Numbered from the stretch's first letter, positions 27,601 through 35,961 are shown. The stretch is 64,000 nucleotides of DNA from Streptomyces sp. NBC_01267 (GCF_036241575.1 NZ_CP108455.1:2843501-2907500); one strand, 5' to 3'. The notes: a model not told the origin generated them from the letters alone. A program made the numbers and translations.

Positions 27601-27953
27601 ACCGTACGGCCGACACGGACCTGGCGCGGATCAGCCGGCTGCGGGTGGTCCTCGATCCCCCGCCGCTCTCCCCCGCCCCGGACGCGCCGTCGCCGGGGAG
27701 GGGCCGCCTCGGGCGCCCCGACTCCGGGGTGACCCCGTTCCAGGGCGGCCGGGTGACCGGCCGCATTCCCCGTACGGCGACGCTCCGGCCCACCGTCGTG
27801 CCGCTCGAATGGGAGCGGATGGGCGACCCTCCGGCCCGCCGCCCGGTGCGTGAACTCGGAAACGGGCCAACGGACTTGGCGTTGCTGGCCAGCGCCCTGG
27901 ACCGGGCCGCGAGGTCGGTGGACGCGGTGTCCGTACCCTCCCTGAATGTCTGA
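24606..27953 (+). CDS. FHA-FtsK/SpoIIIE-like protein, EssC-type architecture with altered Walker A
   Basis: 1115 aa. FHA domain at about 101-192 with the phosphothreonine-binding signature (IGRSGEADV, DVSRLHC, DLGSTNGTTLDG). A Gly/Pro-rich linker follows (about 200-420), then an EssC-like intermediate region (LWERAPGHREELVVRLGTAD, DWGWLGWLPHVRPTHG). The ATPase region has GPTGSGRTELLRA (803-815), where Arg809 replaces the usual Lys, and a Walker B-like VVVVDDFDAL. EccC/EssC proteins drive type VII secretion, but no WXG100 or other ESX genes are nearby and only one P-loop is seen. Beside two Ser/Thr kinases, it is a likely phosphorylation-reading partner; that is inferred. ATG 24606 is chosen as the domain-proximal start. 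Confidence 0.85.
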   Translation: MQIRLTVLAPRSGRSASGTRSCDVLVTAPAGAALATVASGLATAVAGPEGPGSNAVVLYAGGQRLDLQRCPLGEPPLVDGAVLSLQVPGADDAGDPSATQLHVVAGPDAGGVHLLHGGQIRIGRSGEADVPLDDPDVSRLHCAVTVAEDGRVTVADLGSTNGTTLDGSGVGDRPVRMTPGSLLRVGESALRITPGNSSGTGSGPLSAVPDGEGHLRVARDGADGGRSTGSGPGGGRTGSGPGGARPGPAPAHDSAARGSHGSVPAQATGHGTGTAYGLGSPGGHPGHDGPGEGYIPVQGGASGARPSSRRVSAAGSVPVRDPYSNLYDEAAAAYAQDAGFAARGRQGTPPRGTRLPEQDRTGRPSDEAAGEGGGDAEAARRRGGIGAWARRLAGGRPDAAHEGMAAPAAGPSRAAADSSAGVPGADTWPDPASLLLTALGPGPRLWERAPGHREELVVRLGTADRATPDGTGVVPAVPVTVSLREAGSLGLAGPRARLAGLARSAVAQLAALHSPADLEIVLISTDRARPLEARRADWGWLGWLPHVRPTHGQDCRLLLAYDRDQATARTAELVRRLDDGPLGTGWASAEAGAVSAAADRYEGPHTVVIVDGDPGSAALRETTARLASAGAACGVHVLCLAETPPASPASPLETTYEMACAASLAFRECGAAALLSGDVATALRLLRTARGVHPAYGREGRPADHGTFAVVDAVSAAWAERFGRALAPLRADASASASPARLAAELPPTARLLDELGLARATPASLMARWASDAEATAVLGAGPRGPVTVDLATEGPHLLIEGPTGSGRTELLRAAAASLAAAARPDRLGLILVDGAGGDRGDGLRACTELPHTSTYLVASDPVRMRDFAQALGAELKRRAGLLGQGDFTEWQRSHEGAARVVGQRPPSPAEQRGDLESPASGTLRLRPAGARTAAAVPGPTPLPRLVVVVDDFDALVAPALGSPGRPAAGSVVRALEAVARDGERLGVHLIAASARPDRTADTDLARISRLRVVLDPPPLSPAPDAPSPGRGRLGRPDSGVTPFQGGRVTGRIPRTATLRPTVVPLEWERMGDPPARRPVRELGNGPTDLALLASALDRAARSVDAVSVPSLNV

Positions 27954-28108
27954 CGTAACGTCACAGGCCCATCACGATCGGACTGTTGACTTCAGGAGTG
28001 GTATTGCGGCGCCGGAGTGCCCGGCGTAGGACTGTGCGCACGGGACAACGGCGTCGCCGATGTCATGGGCGCGCCGAATGCACGCGCATGGGAGAGGTCG
28101 GGGCACAG

Positions 28109-29485
28109 ATGCGCACAACAGGCACAGCTCTACGTTCACGCAGGACCGTTCTGGCGGTCGTCGCAGCCGGCTCACTGGTCCTTGCCGCGGGATGCGGCAG
28201 CGACAGCAAGAAGAGCGACGGGGGAGACAAGGCTTCAGGGAAGAGCAGTGCGTCGGCGTCGAGCGTGACGCTGCCCGAGCTCAACGGTACGAAGCTCGAA
28301 GTGGCAGCGGTCTGGACCGGCCCCGAGCAGGCGAACTTCATCAAGGTCCTGAAGGAGTTCGAGAAGCGCACCGGGGCGTCGGTCACCTTCGTGCCCGCCC
28401 AGGACCCGATCGTCAACTTCCTCGGCACGAAGATCGCCGGTGGCGCGCCGCCGGACGTCGCGATGATGCCGCAGGTCGGGGCGATCACGCAGGCCGTGGC
28501 GAAGAAGTGGGCCAAGCCGGTCGGCCCCGAAGCCCAGGCCCAGCTGGACAAGAACTACTCGAAGGTCTGGAAGGACCTCGGCGCGGTCGACGGCAAGCAG
28601 TACGGCGTGTACTTCAAGGCCGCCAACAAGTCCCTGGTCTGGTACAACGCCAAGGCCCTGCAGAACGCGGGCGCGAGCGAGCCCAAGACCTGGGCGGACT
28701 TCCTGAAGACCGCCGAGACGGTGTCGGCCTCGGGAGTCACCCCGGTGTCGGTCGGCGGCGCGGACGGCTGGACGCTCACCGACTGGTTCGAGAACGTCTA
28801 CCTCTCGCAGGCGGGCCCGGAGAAGTACGACCAGCTCGCCCAGCACAAGATCAAGTGGACGGACCCGTCCGTCAAGACCGCGCTGACCACGCTCGCGCAG
28901 CTCTTCGGCAAGCCGTCGCTCATCGCGGGCGGTGCGACCGGCGCGCTCCAGACCGAGTTCCCGGCGTCCGTCACCCAGACCTTCACCGGCGGTGACCAGC
29001 CCAAGGGGGCGATGGTCTTCGAGGGCGACTTCGCGCAGACCAACATCGCGCAGACCAAGGCGAAGGTGGGCACCGACGCGAAGGTGTTCCCGTTCCCCGC
29101 GGTGGGCGCCAAGTCCCCGGTGGTGACCGGCGGCGACGCGGCCGTCATCCTGAAGGACTCCAAGGGCGCGCAGGCGCTGATGACCTGGCTGGCGTCCACC
29201 GACGCGGCGAAGATCTGGGCACAGGCGGGCGGCTTCGTCTCGCCGAACAAGGGCCTGGACCCGGCGGCGTACCCGAACGACGTGCAGCGCACGATCGCCA
29301 AGGCGCTGATCGCCGCGGGCGACGACATCCGGTTCGACATGTCCGACCAGGCGCCGCAGTCGTTCGGCGGCACGCCGGGCAAGGGTGAGTGGAAGGACCT
29401 CCAGGACTTCCTGAAGAACCCGAAGGACATCGCGGGGACGCAGCAGAAGCTGGAGTCCGACGCGGCCAAGGCCTACAAGAACTGA
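28109..29485 (+). CDS. Carbohydrate-type ABC transporter substrate-binding lipoprotein
   Basis: 458 aa from ATG 28109. Lipoprotein signal (RTVLAVVAAGSLVLAAGCGS, with the lipid Cys in LAAGC). The mature part is an extracellular solute-binding family 1 protein (VAAVWTGPEQANFIKVLKEF, GAPPDVAMMPQVG, MVFEGDFAQTNI). It would capture a sugar or oligosaccharide outside the membrane; the aromatic-rich cleft residues are typical of alpha-glucoside binders but no ligand can be named. The two permease genes follow at 7-bp and 4-bp-overlap distances. No regulator or glycosidase is adjacent. Confidence 0.93.
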   Translation: MRTTGTALRSRRTVLAVVAAGSLVLAAGCGSDSKKSDGGDKASGKSSASASSVTLPELNGTKLEVAAVWTGPEQANFIKVLKEFEKRTGASVTFVPAQDPIVNFLGTKIAGGAPPDVAMMPQVGAITQAVAKKWAKPVGPEAQAQLDKNYSKVWKDLGAVDGKQYGVYFKAANKSLVWYNAKALQNAGASEPKTWADFLKTAETVSASGVTPVSVGGADGWTLTDWFENVYLSQAGPEKYDQLAQHKIKWTDPSVKTALTTLAQLFGKPSLIAGGATGALQTEFPASVTQTFTGGDQPKGAMVFEGDFAQTNIAQTKAKVGTDAKVFPFPAVGAKSPVVTGGDAAVILKDSKGAQALMTWLASTDAAKIWAQAGGFVSPNKGLDPAAYPNDVQRTIAKALIAAGDDIRFDMSDQAPQSFGGTPGKGEWKDLQDFLKNPKDIAGTQQKLESDAAKAYKN

Positions 29486-29492
29486 CGACGCG

Positions 29493-30842
29493 ATGACCTC
29501 CGCTGTCGCGGGGGGCGCCCTCGACGGGGCGCCCCCCGCCGGAAAGCCGCGCAAGAGCGTGACAGGCACACGTAAAGTCCTGGCGGTCGGCTTCCTGCTG
29601 CCCGCGCTGGTCCTGCTCGGCGCGCTCGTGGTCTACCCGATCGGGTACTCGGTCTACCGGTCCTTCTTCGACCAGGCAGGCTCCAGTTTCATCGGCATCG
29701 ACAACTACAAGACCCTCTTCAGCGACGACTCGATCCGCACCGCGATCAAGAACACCGCGATCTGGGTCGTGGTGGCACCGACCGTGGCCACCGTGCTGGG
29801 CCTGATCTTCGCCGTCCTCACCGAACGGGTGCGTTGGGGAACGGCGTTCAAGCTGATCGTCTTCATGCCGATGGCCATCTCGATGCTCGCGGCGGGCATC
29901 ATCTTCCGGCTGGTGTACGAGCAGGACCCGGCGCGCGGCGTGGCCAACGCCGTCTGGGTCGGGGTGCACGACACCTTCGCCGAGTCGGCGGGCTACCCGG
30001 GGGCGCACCCCCTGCCGGTGGCGCCGCTGAAGGCGGGCGGCGGCGGTTCGTACGTCACCAAGCAGCCGGTGCACGCGGGCACCCCCGTCCACCTGCCCCT
30101 GGTCGGCATCCTGCCGACGAAGATGCCGTCGTCGGCGAAGCCCGCCCGGCAGCCGAAGGCCGCGGCCGGTTCGGTGACCGGCACCGCCTGGCTGGACTTC
30201 ACCCTGGGTGGCGGCGGCAAGCCCGACGTCATCGACCCCGAGGAGCTGGGGCTCAAGGGCGTCACGATCGAGGCCGTGAAGGACGGCAAGGTGGTGGCGA
30301 GCGCCAAGGCCGCGGCCGACGGCACCTTCACCCTGCCCCCGAAGGCGGACGGAGCGCTGCTGCGGCTGCCGGACTCCAACTTCCGTGAGCCGTACAACGG
30401 CGTCAACTGGCTCGGCCCGGCCCTGGTCACCCCGTCCATCATCGGCAGTTACGTCTGGATGTGGGCCGGGTTCGCGATGGTCCTGATCGCGGCCGGACTC
30501 GCCGGGCTGCCGCGCGAACTCCTCGAACAGGCGCGGGTGGACGGCGCCAACGAGTGGCAGGTCTTCCGCCGGATCACCATCCCGCTGCTCGGCCCGGTCC
30601 TCGCGGTGGTGATGGTCACCCTGATGATCAATGTGCTGAAGATCTTCGACCTGGTCTTCATCATCGCGCCGGGCTCCTCCCAGGCCGATGCGAATGTGCT
30701 GGCCCTCCAGCTCTACCGCTCCTCGTTCGGCACGGACGCGGATCTGGGCACCGGCAGCGCGATCTCCGTACTTCTGCTGCTGCTGGTCGTCCCGATCATG
30801 CTCGTCAACATCCGCAGGATGCGGAAGGAGGGGCGCCGATGA
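29493..30842 (+). CDS. ABC sugar permease (MalF type) with a large extracytoplasmic insert
   Basis: 449 aa. Membrane helices at about 27-50, 88-110 and 120-140 precede an insert. After it come the remaining helices and the EAA loop (LPRELLEQARVDGANEWQVF) that contacts the ATPase. The insert (about 155-305) contains VPVE-like beta-sandwich pieces (GSVTGTAWLDFTLGGGG, DVIDPEELGLKGVTIEAVKD, GTFTLPPKADGALLRLPD), resembling a carboxypeptidase-regulatory or SdrD-B-like domain. Ordinary MalF/UgpA permeases lack it. It may dock the binding protein or substrate. Starts 7 bp after the binding-protein stop. Confidence 0.9.
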   Translation: MTSAVAGGALDGAPPAGKPRKSVTGTRKVLAVGFLLPALVLLGALVVYPIGYSVYRSFFDQAGSSFIGIDNYKTLFSDDSIRTAIKNTAIWVVVAPTVATVLGLIFAVLTERVRWGTAFKLIVFMPMAISMLAAGIIFRLVYEQDPARGVANAVWVGVHDTFAESAGYPGAHPLPVAPLKAGGGGSYVTKQPVHAGTPVHLPLVGILPTKMPSSAKPARQPKAAAGSVTGTAWLDFTLGGGGKPDVIDPEELGLKGVTIEAVKDGKVVASAKAAADGTFTLPPKADGALLRLPDSNFREPYNGVNWLGPALVTPSIIGSYVWMWAGFAMVLIAAGLAGLPRELLEQARVDGANEWQVFRRITIPLLGPVLAVVMVTLMINVLKIFDLVFIIAPGSSQADANVLALQLYRSSFGTDADLGTGSAISVLLLLLVVPIMLVNIRRMRKEGRR

Positions 30843-31765
30843 CCGCCGAAGCCCAGGTGCCCGCGCCCGAGAGGCCCGCCCCCGAGGCGCTGCCGCGCGC
30901 GGCGGCGAAGCCGAAGGAGCCGCTGGCCGCCCGGATCGCGGCACGCGCGGGCGGCAGTGTGATGCGGGTCTTCCTCGTCCTGGTCGGCCTGTTCTGGCTG
31001 ATGCCGACGATCGGCCTGCTGCTCTCCTCGCTGCGCGGCTCGTCCGACATCGCCGCGTCCGGCTGGTGGAAGATCTTCACTGCCCCCTCCCAGCTCACCT
31101 TCGACAACTACGCCAAGATCCTCGACAACAAGGTCATCACCGACTCGCTGCTGAGCACGGTCATGATCACGGTCCCGGCGACCGTCCTGGTGGTGGTGAT
31201 CGGCTCGCTGGCCGCGTACGCCTTCGCCTGGATGGACTTCCCCGGCCGCGACTGGTGGTTCCTGATCGTGGTCGGCCTGCTGGTCGTGCCGGTCCAGGTG
31301 GCGCTGATCCCGGTCTCGAAACTCTTCGGCGAGATCGGCCTCTTCGAGACCACGGCCGGTGTGGTGCTCTTCCATGTGGCCTTCGGGCTGCCCTTCGCGA
31401 TCTTCCTGCTGCGGAACTTCTTCGCGGAGATCCCGAGGGAACTCCTCGAAGCGGCCCGGCTCGACGGGGCCGGAGAGATCAGGCTCTTCACCCGGGTCGT
31501 CATGCCGCTCGGCGGCCCGGCCATCGCCTCGCTGGGGATCTTCCAGTTCCTCTGGGTGTGGAACGACATGCTGGTCGCGCTGATCTTCGCGGACTCCAAG
31601 CACCCGCCGATCACCGTGGCGCTCCAGCAGCAGGTCAGGCAGTTCGGCAACAACATCGACGTACTGGCGCCCGGCGCCTTCGTGTCGATGGTGATCCCGC
31701 TGGCCGTGTTCTTCGCGTTCCAGCGGCAGTTCGTGAGCGGTGTGATGGCGGGCGCGGTCAAGTAA
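30839..31765 (+). CDS. ABC sugar permease (MalG type)
   Basis: 308 aa. Its ATG overlaps the previous TGA (ATGA), so it is coupled to the first permease. Six hydrophobic segments (VFLVLVGLFWLMPTIGLLLS first) and a canonical EAA motif (IPRELLEAARLDGAGEIRLF). An Ala/Pro-rich leader of about 35 residues precedes the first helix. No ATPase gene follows; streptomycete sugar importers of this type commonly borrow the shared ATPase MsiK, which is the likely partner here. A hairpin terminator lies 28 bp after the stop. Confidence 0.94.
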   Translation: MTAEAQVPAPERPAPEALPRAAAKPKEPLAARIAARAGGSVMRVFLVLVGLFWLMPTIGLLLSSLRGSSDIAASGWWKIFTAPSQLTFDNYAKILDNKVITDSLLSTVMITVPATVLVVVIGSLAAYAFAWMDFPGRDWWFLIVVGLLVVPVQVALIPVSKLFGEIGLFETTAGVVLFHVAFGLPFAIFLLRNFFAEIPRELLEAARLDGAGEIRLFTRVVMPLGGPAIASLGIFQFLWVWNDMLVALIFADSKHPPITVALQQQVRQFGNNIDVLAPGAFVSMVIPLAVFFAFQRQFVSGVMAGAVK

Positions 31766-32076
31766 CCCGTACGAACCGTACGGACTCGTGTCGAGCGGGG
31801 CCCGGCTGCCGGATTCGGTGGCCGGGTCCCGCTTCTGTATGTACGCACGGTCCGGGCGGGTGGGCCGGGCGGGTGGGCCGGGCGGCGTGGGGCCGGGCGG
31901 CCGGGAGGACCGGGCGGCCGGGAGGACCGGCTGGCCGGGCCGTCAACCTCCTGCCTCGAAAATGTGGTTCAGGGGACTCGGGCGCGCTCCGGCGCAACCG
32001 CGTATACCCGCTTTCGTTATCCCGGGCATGGCCTTCTGAGCACGGTCCGCCATCCCCCCACCCGAGAGAGCCCCCC
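31766..32076. other. Intergenic region after the ABC importer operon
   Basis: 311 bp with a terminator, then G-rich direct repeats including a perfect 17-bp tandem pair (GGGCGGCCGGGAGGACC at 31895-31911 and 31912-31928). The last 100 bp should contain the promoter of the methyltransferase gene. No gene is seen. Confidence 0.6.
31794..31833 (+). terminator. Terminator of the ABC importer operon
   Basis: AGCGGGGCCCGGC at 31794-31806 pairs with GCCGGGTCCCGCT at 31821-31833 (12 of 13 pairs) followed by TCT. It is 28 bp after the last permease stop. Confidence 0.75.
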
Positions 32077-32874
32077 ATGCACAGGCACGAGTTTCTCCAG
32101 CAGCTGCACGCGGTCCTGAAGCCGCGCACCTACCTGGAGATCGGGACCAACGACGGCCGGAGTCTCGCCCTGTCCCGCGTCCCGAGCATCGCGGTCGACC
32201 CCGCCCCCAAGGTGCGGACCCGCCTGCACTGCGACCTCCAGCTGGTGAAGGCGACCAGCGACGCGTTCTTCGCCACCCGACAGCCCATGGGCCATCTGAT
32301 GAGCGGTCGCAACCCGCTGCGCAACGCCCGCCGCGGCCGTCCGCTGCTGGGGGCGTACACCGGCACCAACCAGGTCGACCTGGCGTTCATCGACGGCATG
32401 CACCTCTTCGAGTACGTGCTGCGCGACTTCACCAACACCGAGCGGTTCAGCGGCTGGTCGAGCGTGATCGTCCTCGACGACATGCTGCCGCGCAACCCCG
32501 CGGAGGCCGTACGGGACCGGGTCGCCCCCTCCGGCCCGTGGACCGGGGACGTCTACAAGTTCATCCCGGTGATTGCCCGGCACCGGCCGGATCTCATCAC
32601 CGTCCAGGTCGACACCCAGCCGACCGGCGTCTTCGTGGTCATCGGCGCCGATCCCGGCAGCACGGTACTGAAGGACCACTACGACGCGATCGTGCAGGAG
32701 TGGGTCACCCCCGACCCGCAGAAGGTCCCGGAGGCGCTGCTCGAACGGGTCGAGGCGGTCGACCCGGCGGCGCTGCTCGGCTCGGGCATCTGGCCCGCGC
32801 TGGCCCGCCACCGCAACCGCGCGGCCACTCTCCGGACGGTACGCAGGGAACTCGCGAGGCTGCGCGGCTTCTGA
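32077..32874 (+). CDS. Class I SAM-dependent methyltransferase
   Basis: 265 aa. Residues about 18-28 hold the SAM-binding motif YLEIGTNDGRS, and DLAFIDGMHLFEYVLRDF with SVIVLDDM matches the Methyltransf_24 type used on sugars or small metabolites. It has a basic C-terminal tail. It sits beside a GT2 glycosyltransferase and an O-polymer-type ABC exporter, so methylation of a surface glycan is a reasonable guess, although it is convergent with the GT2 gene. ATG is preceded only by a weak GAGAGAG site. Confidence 0.85.
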   Translation: MHRHEFLQQLHAVLKPRTYLEIGTNDGRSLALSRVPSIAVDPAPKVRTRLHCDLQLVKATSDAFFATRQPMGHLMSGRNPLRNARRGRPLLGAYTGTNQVDLAFIDGMHLFEYVLRDFTNTERFSGWSSVIVLDDMLPRNPAEAVRDRVAPSGPWTGDVYKFIPVIARHRPDLITVQVDTQPTGVFVVIGADPGSTVLKDHYDAIVQEWVTPDPQKVPEALLERVEAVDPAALLGSGIWPALARHRNRAATLRTVRRELARLRGF

Positions 32875-32994
32875 CCGGACCCGCCCGGATGCCGCCCGGC
32901 GCGGATACCAGGAGTCCCGGATGCCGCCCCGGAGCGCGTCCGCCGGGGGCGCGGCGAACCCTCCGTACCCCCGGCAGACGCAGCGCTCCCGTCC

Positions 32995-34995
32995 CTAACG
33001 CGCGGCCATCCGCCGAACCTTCCGAACCGCCCGCCCCACCACGCTCGCCCGAAGCCTGCGCACCAGCCGTACCCGCTTCGGCATCAGCCCCTCGCCCGAG
33101 CGGCGCACCGTCATCGCGCCGGCCGCCGTCGTGACGAGCATCAGCGGCAGGGGCGTACGCGGGCCGTCCTCCGCACCGAGGGTCACGGCCATGTCCCAGG
33201 CATCCGCGGGGAGTTGGCGCTCGGGCCGCTCCGCGCACAGGACCGTACCCGCACGCCCCTTGGACGTGGTGAGCGTGGCCGCTGTCCGTACGGTCTCCCG
33301 GGAGCCCGTCCTGCCGGTGAGGTGGAGCACGGCGGGCGCGCCGTTCACACCTTCGGAGTGCACCGGCAGCAGCGTCTCGATCAGCAGCGGTTCCGGCATG
33401 ACCACGACGTCGTGCACGTCGAGCCGCCGGAAGTCCTTGGTGAGCCGGTCGGACTTCCGGCCCCCCGCGTCGAGCGCGAGGTTGCCGTGCGGCACGGTCC
33501 AGTACGGCACCACCAGCCGGGCGGACTCGCCCACCAGGCCCGCCCTGCGTCCGGCCGTGGCCCGCTCGGACCGGACGGATCCGAGCCTGACCTCGTTCTT
33601 CCACCCGCTCTGCTGCACCCGTACCCAGACGTCCCAGATGCCGTCGGCGAGCGGTGCGCCGCCCGCGGCCGTCCCGGGGGCGATCGTCGCCGTCCCCCGC
33701 AGGACCAGCCGGAACTCGTCGGGCCCCGGGCCGTCCACGCGTTCCGCGGTGAACTCGACGGGCTGGTAGAACTCGGCCGCGCTGACGCGCTCCCGCACCA
33801 CCAGCTCCGCCTTCGCCCGGCCGATGTCCGCCAGCGCCACCACGCCGAGCTGCGCCTGGGCCTCCGGGGTGTCCAGGCCCTCGGGCAGGGCGAGCAACTC
33901 CTCGCCGCCCTTCTTCACGAAGTGGACCGGCTCCTCCCCCGACCGCGTCCCGGCGGTGAAGGCGAGCTTCAACTCGTCGTTGTCCCAGCCGAGTTCGGTG
34001 AGTTCGGCGTGCGCGCGGATGCCCTTTTCCCAGCGGGCGAACTTCTCGACGTCCGCGTAGCGGTCCGCCTTGATGAGCGCGCCGACGATCTGCTGGGTGG
34101 GCAGCATGCCCTTCGTCACCCCGGGGCCGAACCGCTCGACGGCGACCTTGTGCATCTCGCGGAACATGTCCTGCCGGTAGCCGTCGTCCGGCGTGGCCAG
34201 CAGCCGGGCGCCACGCATCCGGTCGATCATCTCGTTGCGGAACCAGCGGCGGTACAACTGGTCCCGGAACGGCCCCGGCTCGGTGTACTTCTCGACGACG
34301 TCCAGGGCCTCGCGCAGATTGCCGAAGTAGCCCACCGGCTCGATGCGCCGGAAGCCCGCGTTGGAGGCGTCGTCCCGCTTGACGTGGTAGTAGCAGACGT
34401 AGTCGCTGAGCACCGCGACGCTCTTGGCGGCCAGGAACGCCTCGGCGACGAAGACATGGTCCTCCAGACGGCGGCGCCCTTCGAGGAAGCGCAGGCCCGT
34501 CTCGTCCATGAAGGACCTGCGGAACATCTTGTGCGGGGTGAGGCTGTCGATCAGCGGGGAGTTACGCAGGGTGGCGCGCGGCCTGTTGACCCGGAACAGC
34601 TCTCTCGGGACCGGCCGCCCGCGACCCGCCATCTTGCCCACGACGACATCGGCGTCGTTCTCGACACCGTAGGTGTACATCCGCTCCAGCGCCTCGTCAC
34701 CCAGCCAGTCGTCGTTGTCGACGAACATCACGAACTCGCCCTGGGCGGCGGCGATCCCCACGTTGCGGGGCTTGCCCGACCAGCCGGAGTTCTCCTGGTG
34801 GATCACGTGCATGTTCGGGTGCTCGGCGGCGAGCGAGTCCAGCCTCGCCGGAGTGCCGTCGGTGGAACCGTCGTTGACGAAGATCGCTTCGTACGCGTCA
34901 TCGGGCAGGCTCTGACGGAGCAGCGACTCGATGCAGTCCTCGATGTAGGGGCCCGGGTTGTAGACCGGGATGATCACGCTGACTTTGATCGACAT
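32995..34995 (-). CDS. Family 2 glycosyltransferase with long C-terminal region (wall-polymer type)
   Basis: 666 aa from ATG 34995, the start just before the GT2 domain (SIKVSVIIPVYNPGPYI). Catalytic features: VNDGSTDGTP, FVDNDDWL (the DxD site), and GWSGKPRNVGI. After the roughly 300-residue GT-A domain come about 350 residues with a beta-rich region (RVDGPGPDEFRLVLRGTATI) and a strongly basic end (KVRRMAAR). There are no membrane spans, so it acts in the cytosol, perhaps building a teichoic-like polymer exported by the adjacent TagGH-like pair. The 19 extra codons upstream are rejected. Confidence 0.88.
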   Translation of the reverse strand: MSIKVSVIIPVYNPGPYIEDCIESLLRQSLPDDAYEAIFVNDGSTDGTPARLDSLAAEHPNMHVIHQENSGWSGKPRNVGIAAAQGEFVMFVDNDDWLGDEALERMYTYGVENDADVVVGKMAGRGRPVPRELFRVNRPRATLRNSPLIDSLTPHKMFRRSFMDETGLRFLEGRRRLEDHVFVAEAFLAAKSVAVLSDYVCYYHVKRDDASNAGFRRIEPVGYFGNLREALDVVEKYTEPGPFRDQLYRRWFRNEMIDRMRGARLLATPDDGYRQDMFREMHKVAVERFGPGVTKGMLPTQQIVGALIKADRYADVEKFARWEKGIRAHAELTELGWDNDELKLAFTAGTRSGEEPVHFVKKGGEELLALPEGLDTPEAQAQLGVVALADIGRAKAELVVRERVSAAEFYQPVEFTAERVDGPGPDEFRLVLRGTATIAPGTAAGGAPLADGIWDVWVRVQQSGWKNEVRLGSVRSERATAGRRAGLVGESARLVVPYWTVPHGNLALDAGGRKSDRLTKDFRRLDVHDVVVMPEPLLIETLLPVHSEGVNGAPAVLHLTGRTGSRETVRTAATLTTSKGRAGTVLCAERPERQLPADAWDMAVTLGAEDGPRTPLPLMLVTTAAGAMTVRRSGEGLMPKRVRLVRRLRASVVGRAVRKVRRMAAR

Positions 34996-35200
34996 GCTGA
35001 TGCACTCGTTTCCCGCTGTCCTGCGCGACCGATCTCTCGCTGCCGCAGGCACACTACTAGCGATACGGACATTTAGCTCATCCGCCTAACCAGCCATGTA
35101 CGGAATTGGTTCCGGTCGGACCCCGCGCAGCTGAGAGCTTCTCCGGACGGACACAGGGTCCTCACGGAACATACGAAATCCGGCCATCCGGCCCCGCGAA

Positions 35201-35809
35201 TCAGGCCTTGAGCGCCGCCACCGCAGCCGTCGCGAGCCCGTCCAGATAGCCCTTCGGCAGCCCGTCCCTGACCACCGCGAGCCGCCAGTACAGCGGCCCG
35301 ACGATCAGCTCCAGCGCCTTCGCGGGGTCGGTGCCCTCGGGGAGTTCACCGCGGAGCACCGCGTCGCGGACCACCGCCGCCGCAACCCCCTTCTGGTTGT
35401 CCAGCAGCGCCGCCTTGATCGCGTCCGCGATCTCCGGCTGGCGCGCGGCCTCGACCAGCAGATCCGGGATGACCTGCGAGGCGACGGGGTGGCGCAGCGC
35501 GGTCGCCGCCACGGCCAGCAGCGCGCGCACGTCCCCGTACAGCGAACCGGTCGCGGGCGCGGGCAAGCCCTGCGCGGCGAACGCCGTGACCAGATCGAGC
35601 ACCAGGTAGAGCTTGGACTTCCAGCGGCGGTAGACCGCCGTCTTGCCGACGCCCGCCCGGCGGGCGATGGCCTCGATCGACATCCGCGCGTACCCGACCG
35701 ATGCCAGTTCCTCGAAAACGGCGGCGCGAATCGCCTCCGTCACGTCCTCACGGAGCACTGCGGCCCCGGCCGGGGCTCGGCGGGGGGCACGGGGGTTCGG
35801 GGCTGCCAT
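35201..35809 (-). CDS. TetR-family transcriptional regulator
   Basis: 202 aa from ATG 35809. The HTH is SIEAIARRAGVGKTAVYRRW (about residues 43-62), typical of TetR. The C-terminal ligand domain is of the TetR_C_11/16 type (AAARQPEIADAIKAALLDN, LELIVGPLYWRLAV). It is divergent from the ABC exporter genes across 152 bp containing two related AACGGTT/AACCGTT sites, so it probably represses the exporter and itself. Ligand unknown. Confidence 0.9.
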   Translation of the reverse strand: MAAPNPRAPRRAPAGAAVLREDVTEAIRAAVFEELASVGYARMSIEAIARRAGVGKTAVYRRWKSKLYLVLDLVTAFAAQGLPAPATGSLYGDVRALLAVAATALRHPVASQVIPDLLVEAARQPEIADAIKAALLDNQKGVAAAVVRDAVLRGELPEGTDPAKALELIVGPLYWRLAVVRDGLPKGYLDGLATAAVAALKA

Positions 35810-35836
35810 GGGGAGAAGTTTACCTATTCGTCGCGA

Positions 35837-35903
35837 CGGAACGGTTGCGTTTCGACGTCGGGCGGTCCTAACCTCGGCGTAACGACGATACGGAACCGTT
35901 GCG
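35837..35903. promoter_or_regulatory. Candidate TetR operator pair
   Basis: CGGAACGGTTGCG at 35837-35849 and CGGAACCGTTGCG at 35891-35903 differ at one base as direct copies. Their cores AACGGTT and AACCGTT are reverse complements. They lie 54 bp apart, between the TetR start and the exporter start, suited to controlling both promoters. Confidence 0.55.
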
Positions 35904-35961
35904 ACGCTACTGTCGCTTCGCCCCCTCTCCTTTCCCCTCCCCTCCGTCGAAAGCGAATGTT

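Noticed and set aside
24606..27953. Type VII secretion locus
   Set aside because: Only the EssC-like protein is present; no WXG100, EccB, EccD, EccE or mycosin genes are in the window.
28001..28108. Extended N-terminus for the solute-binding protein
   Set aside because: Would place about 35 Arg-rich residues ahead of a complete lipoprotein signal peptide.
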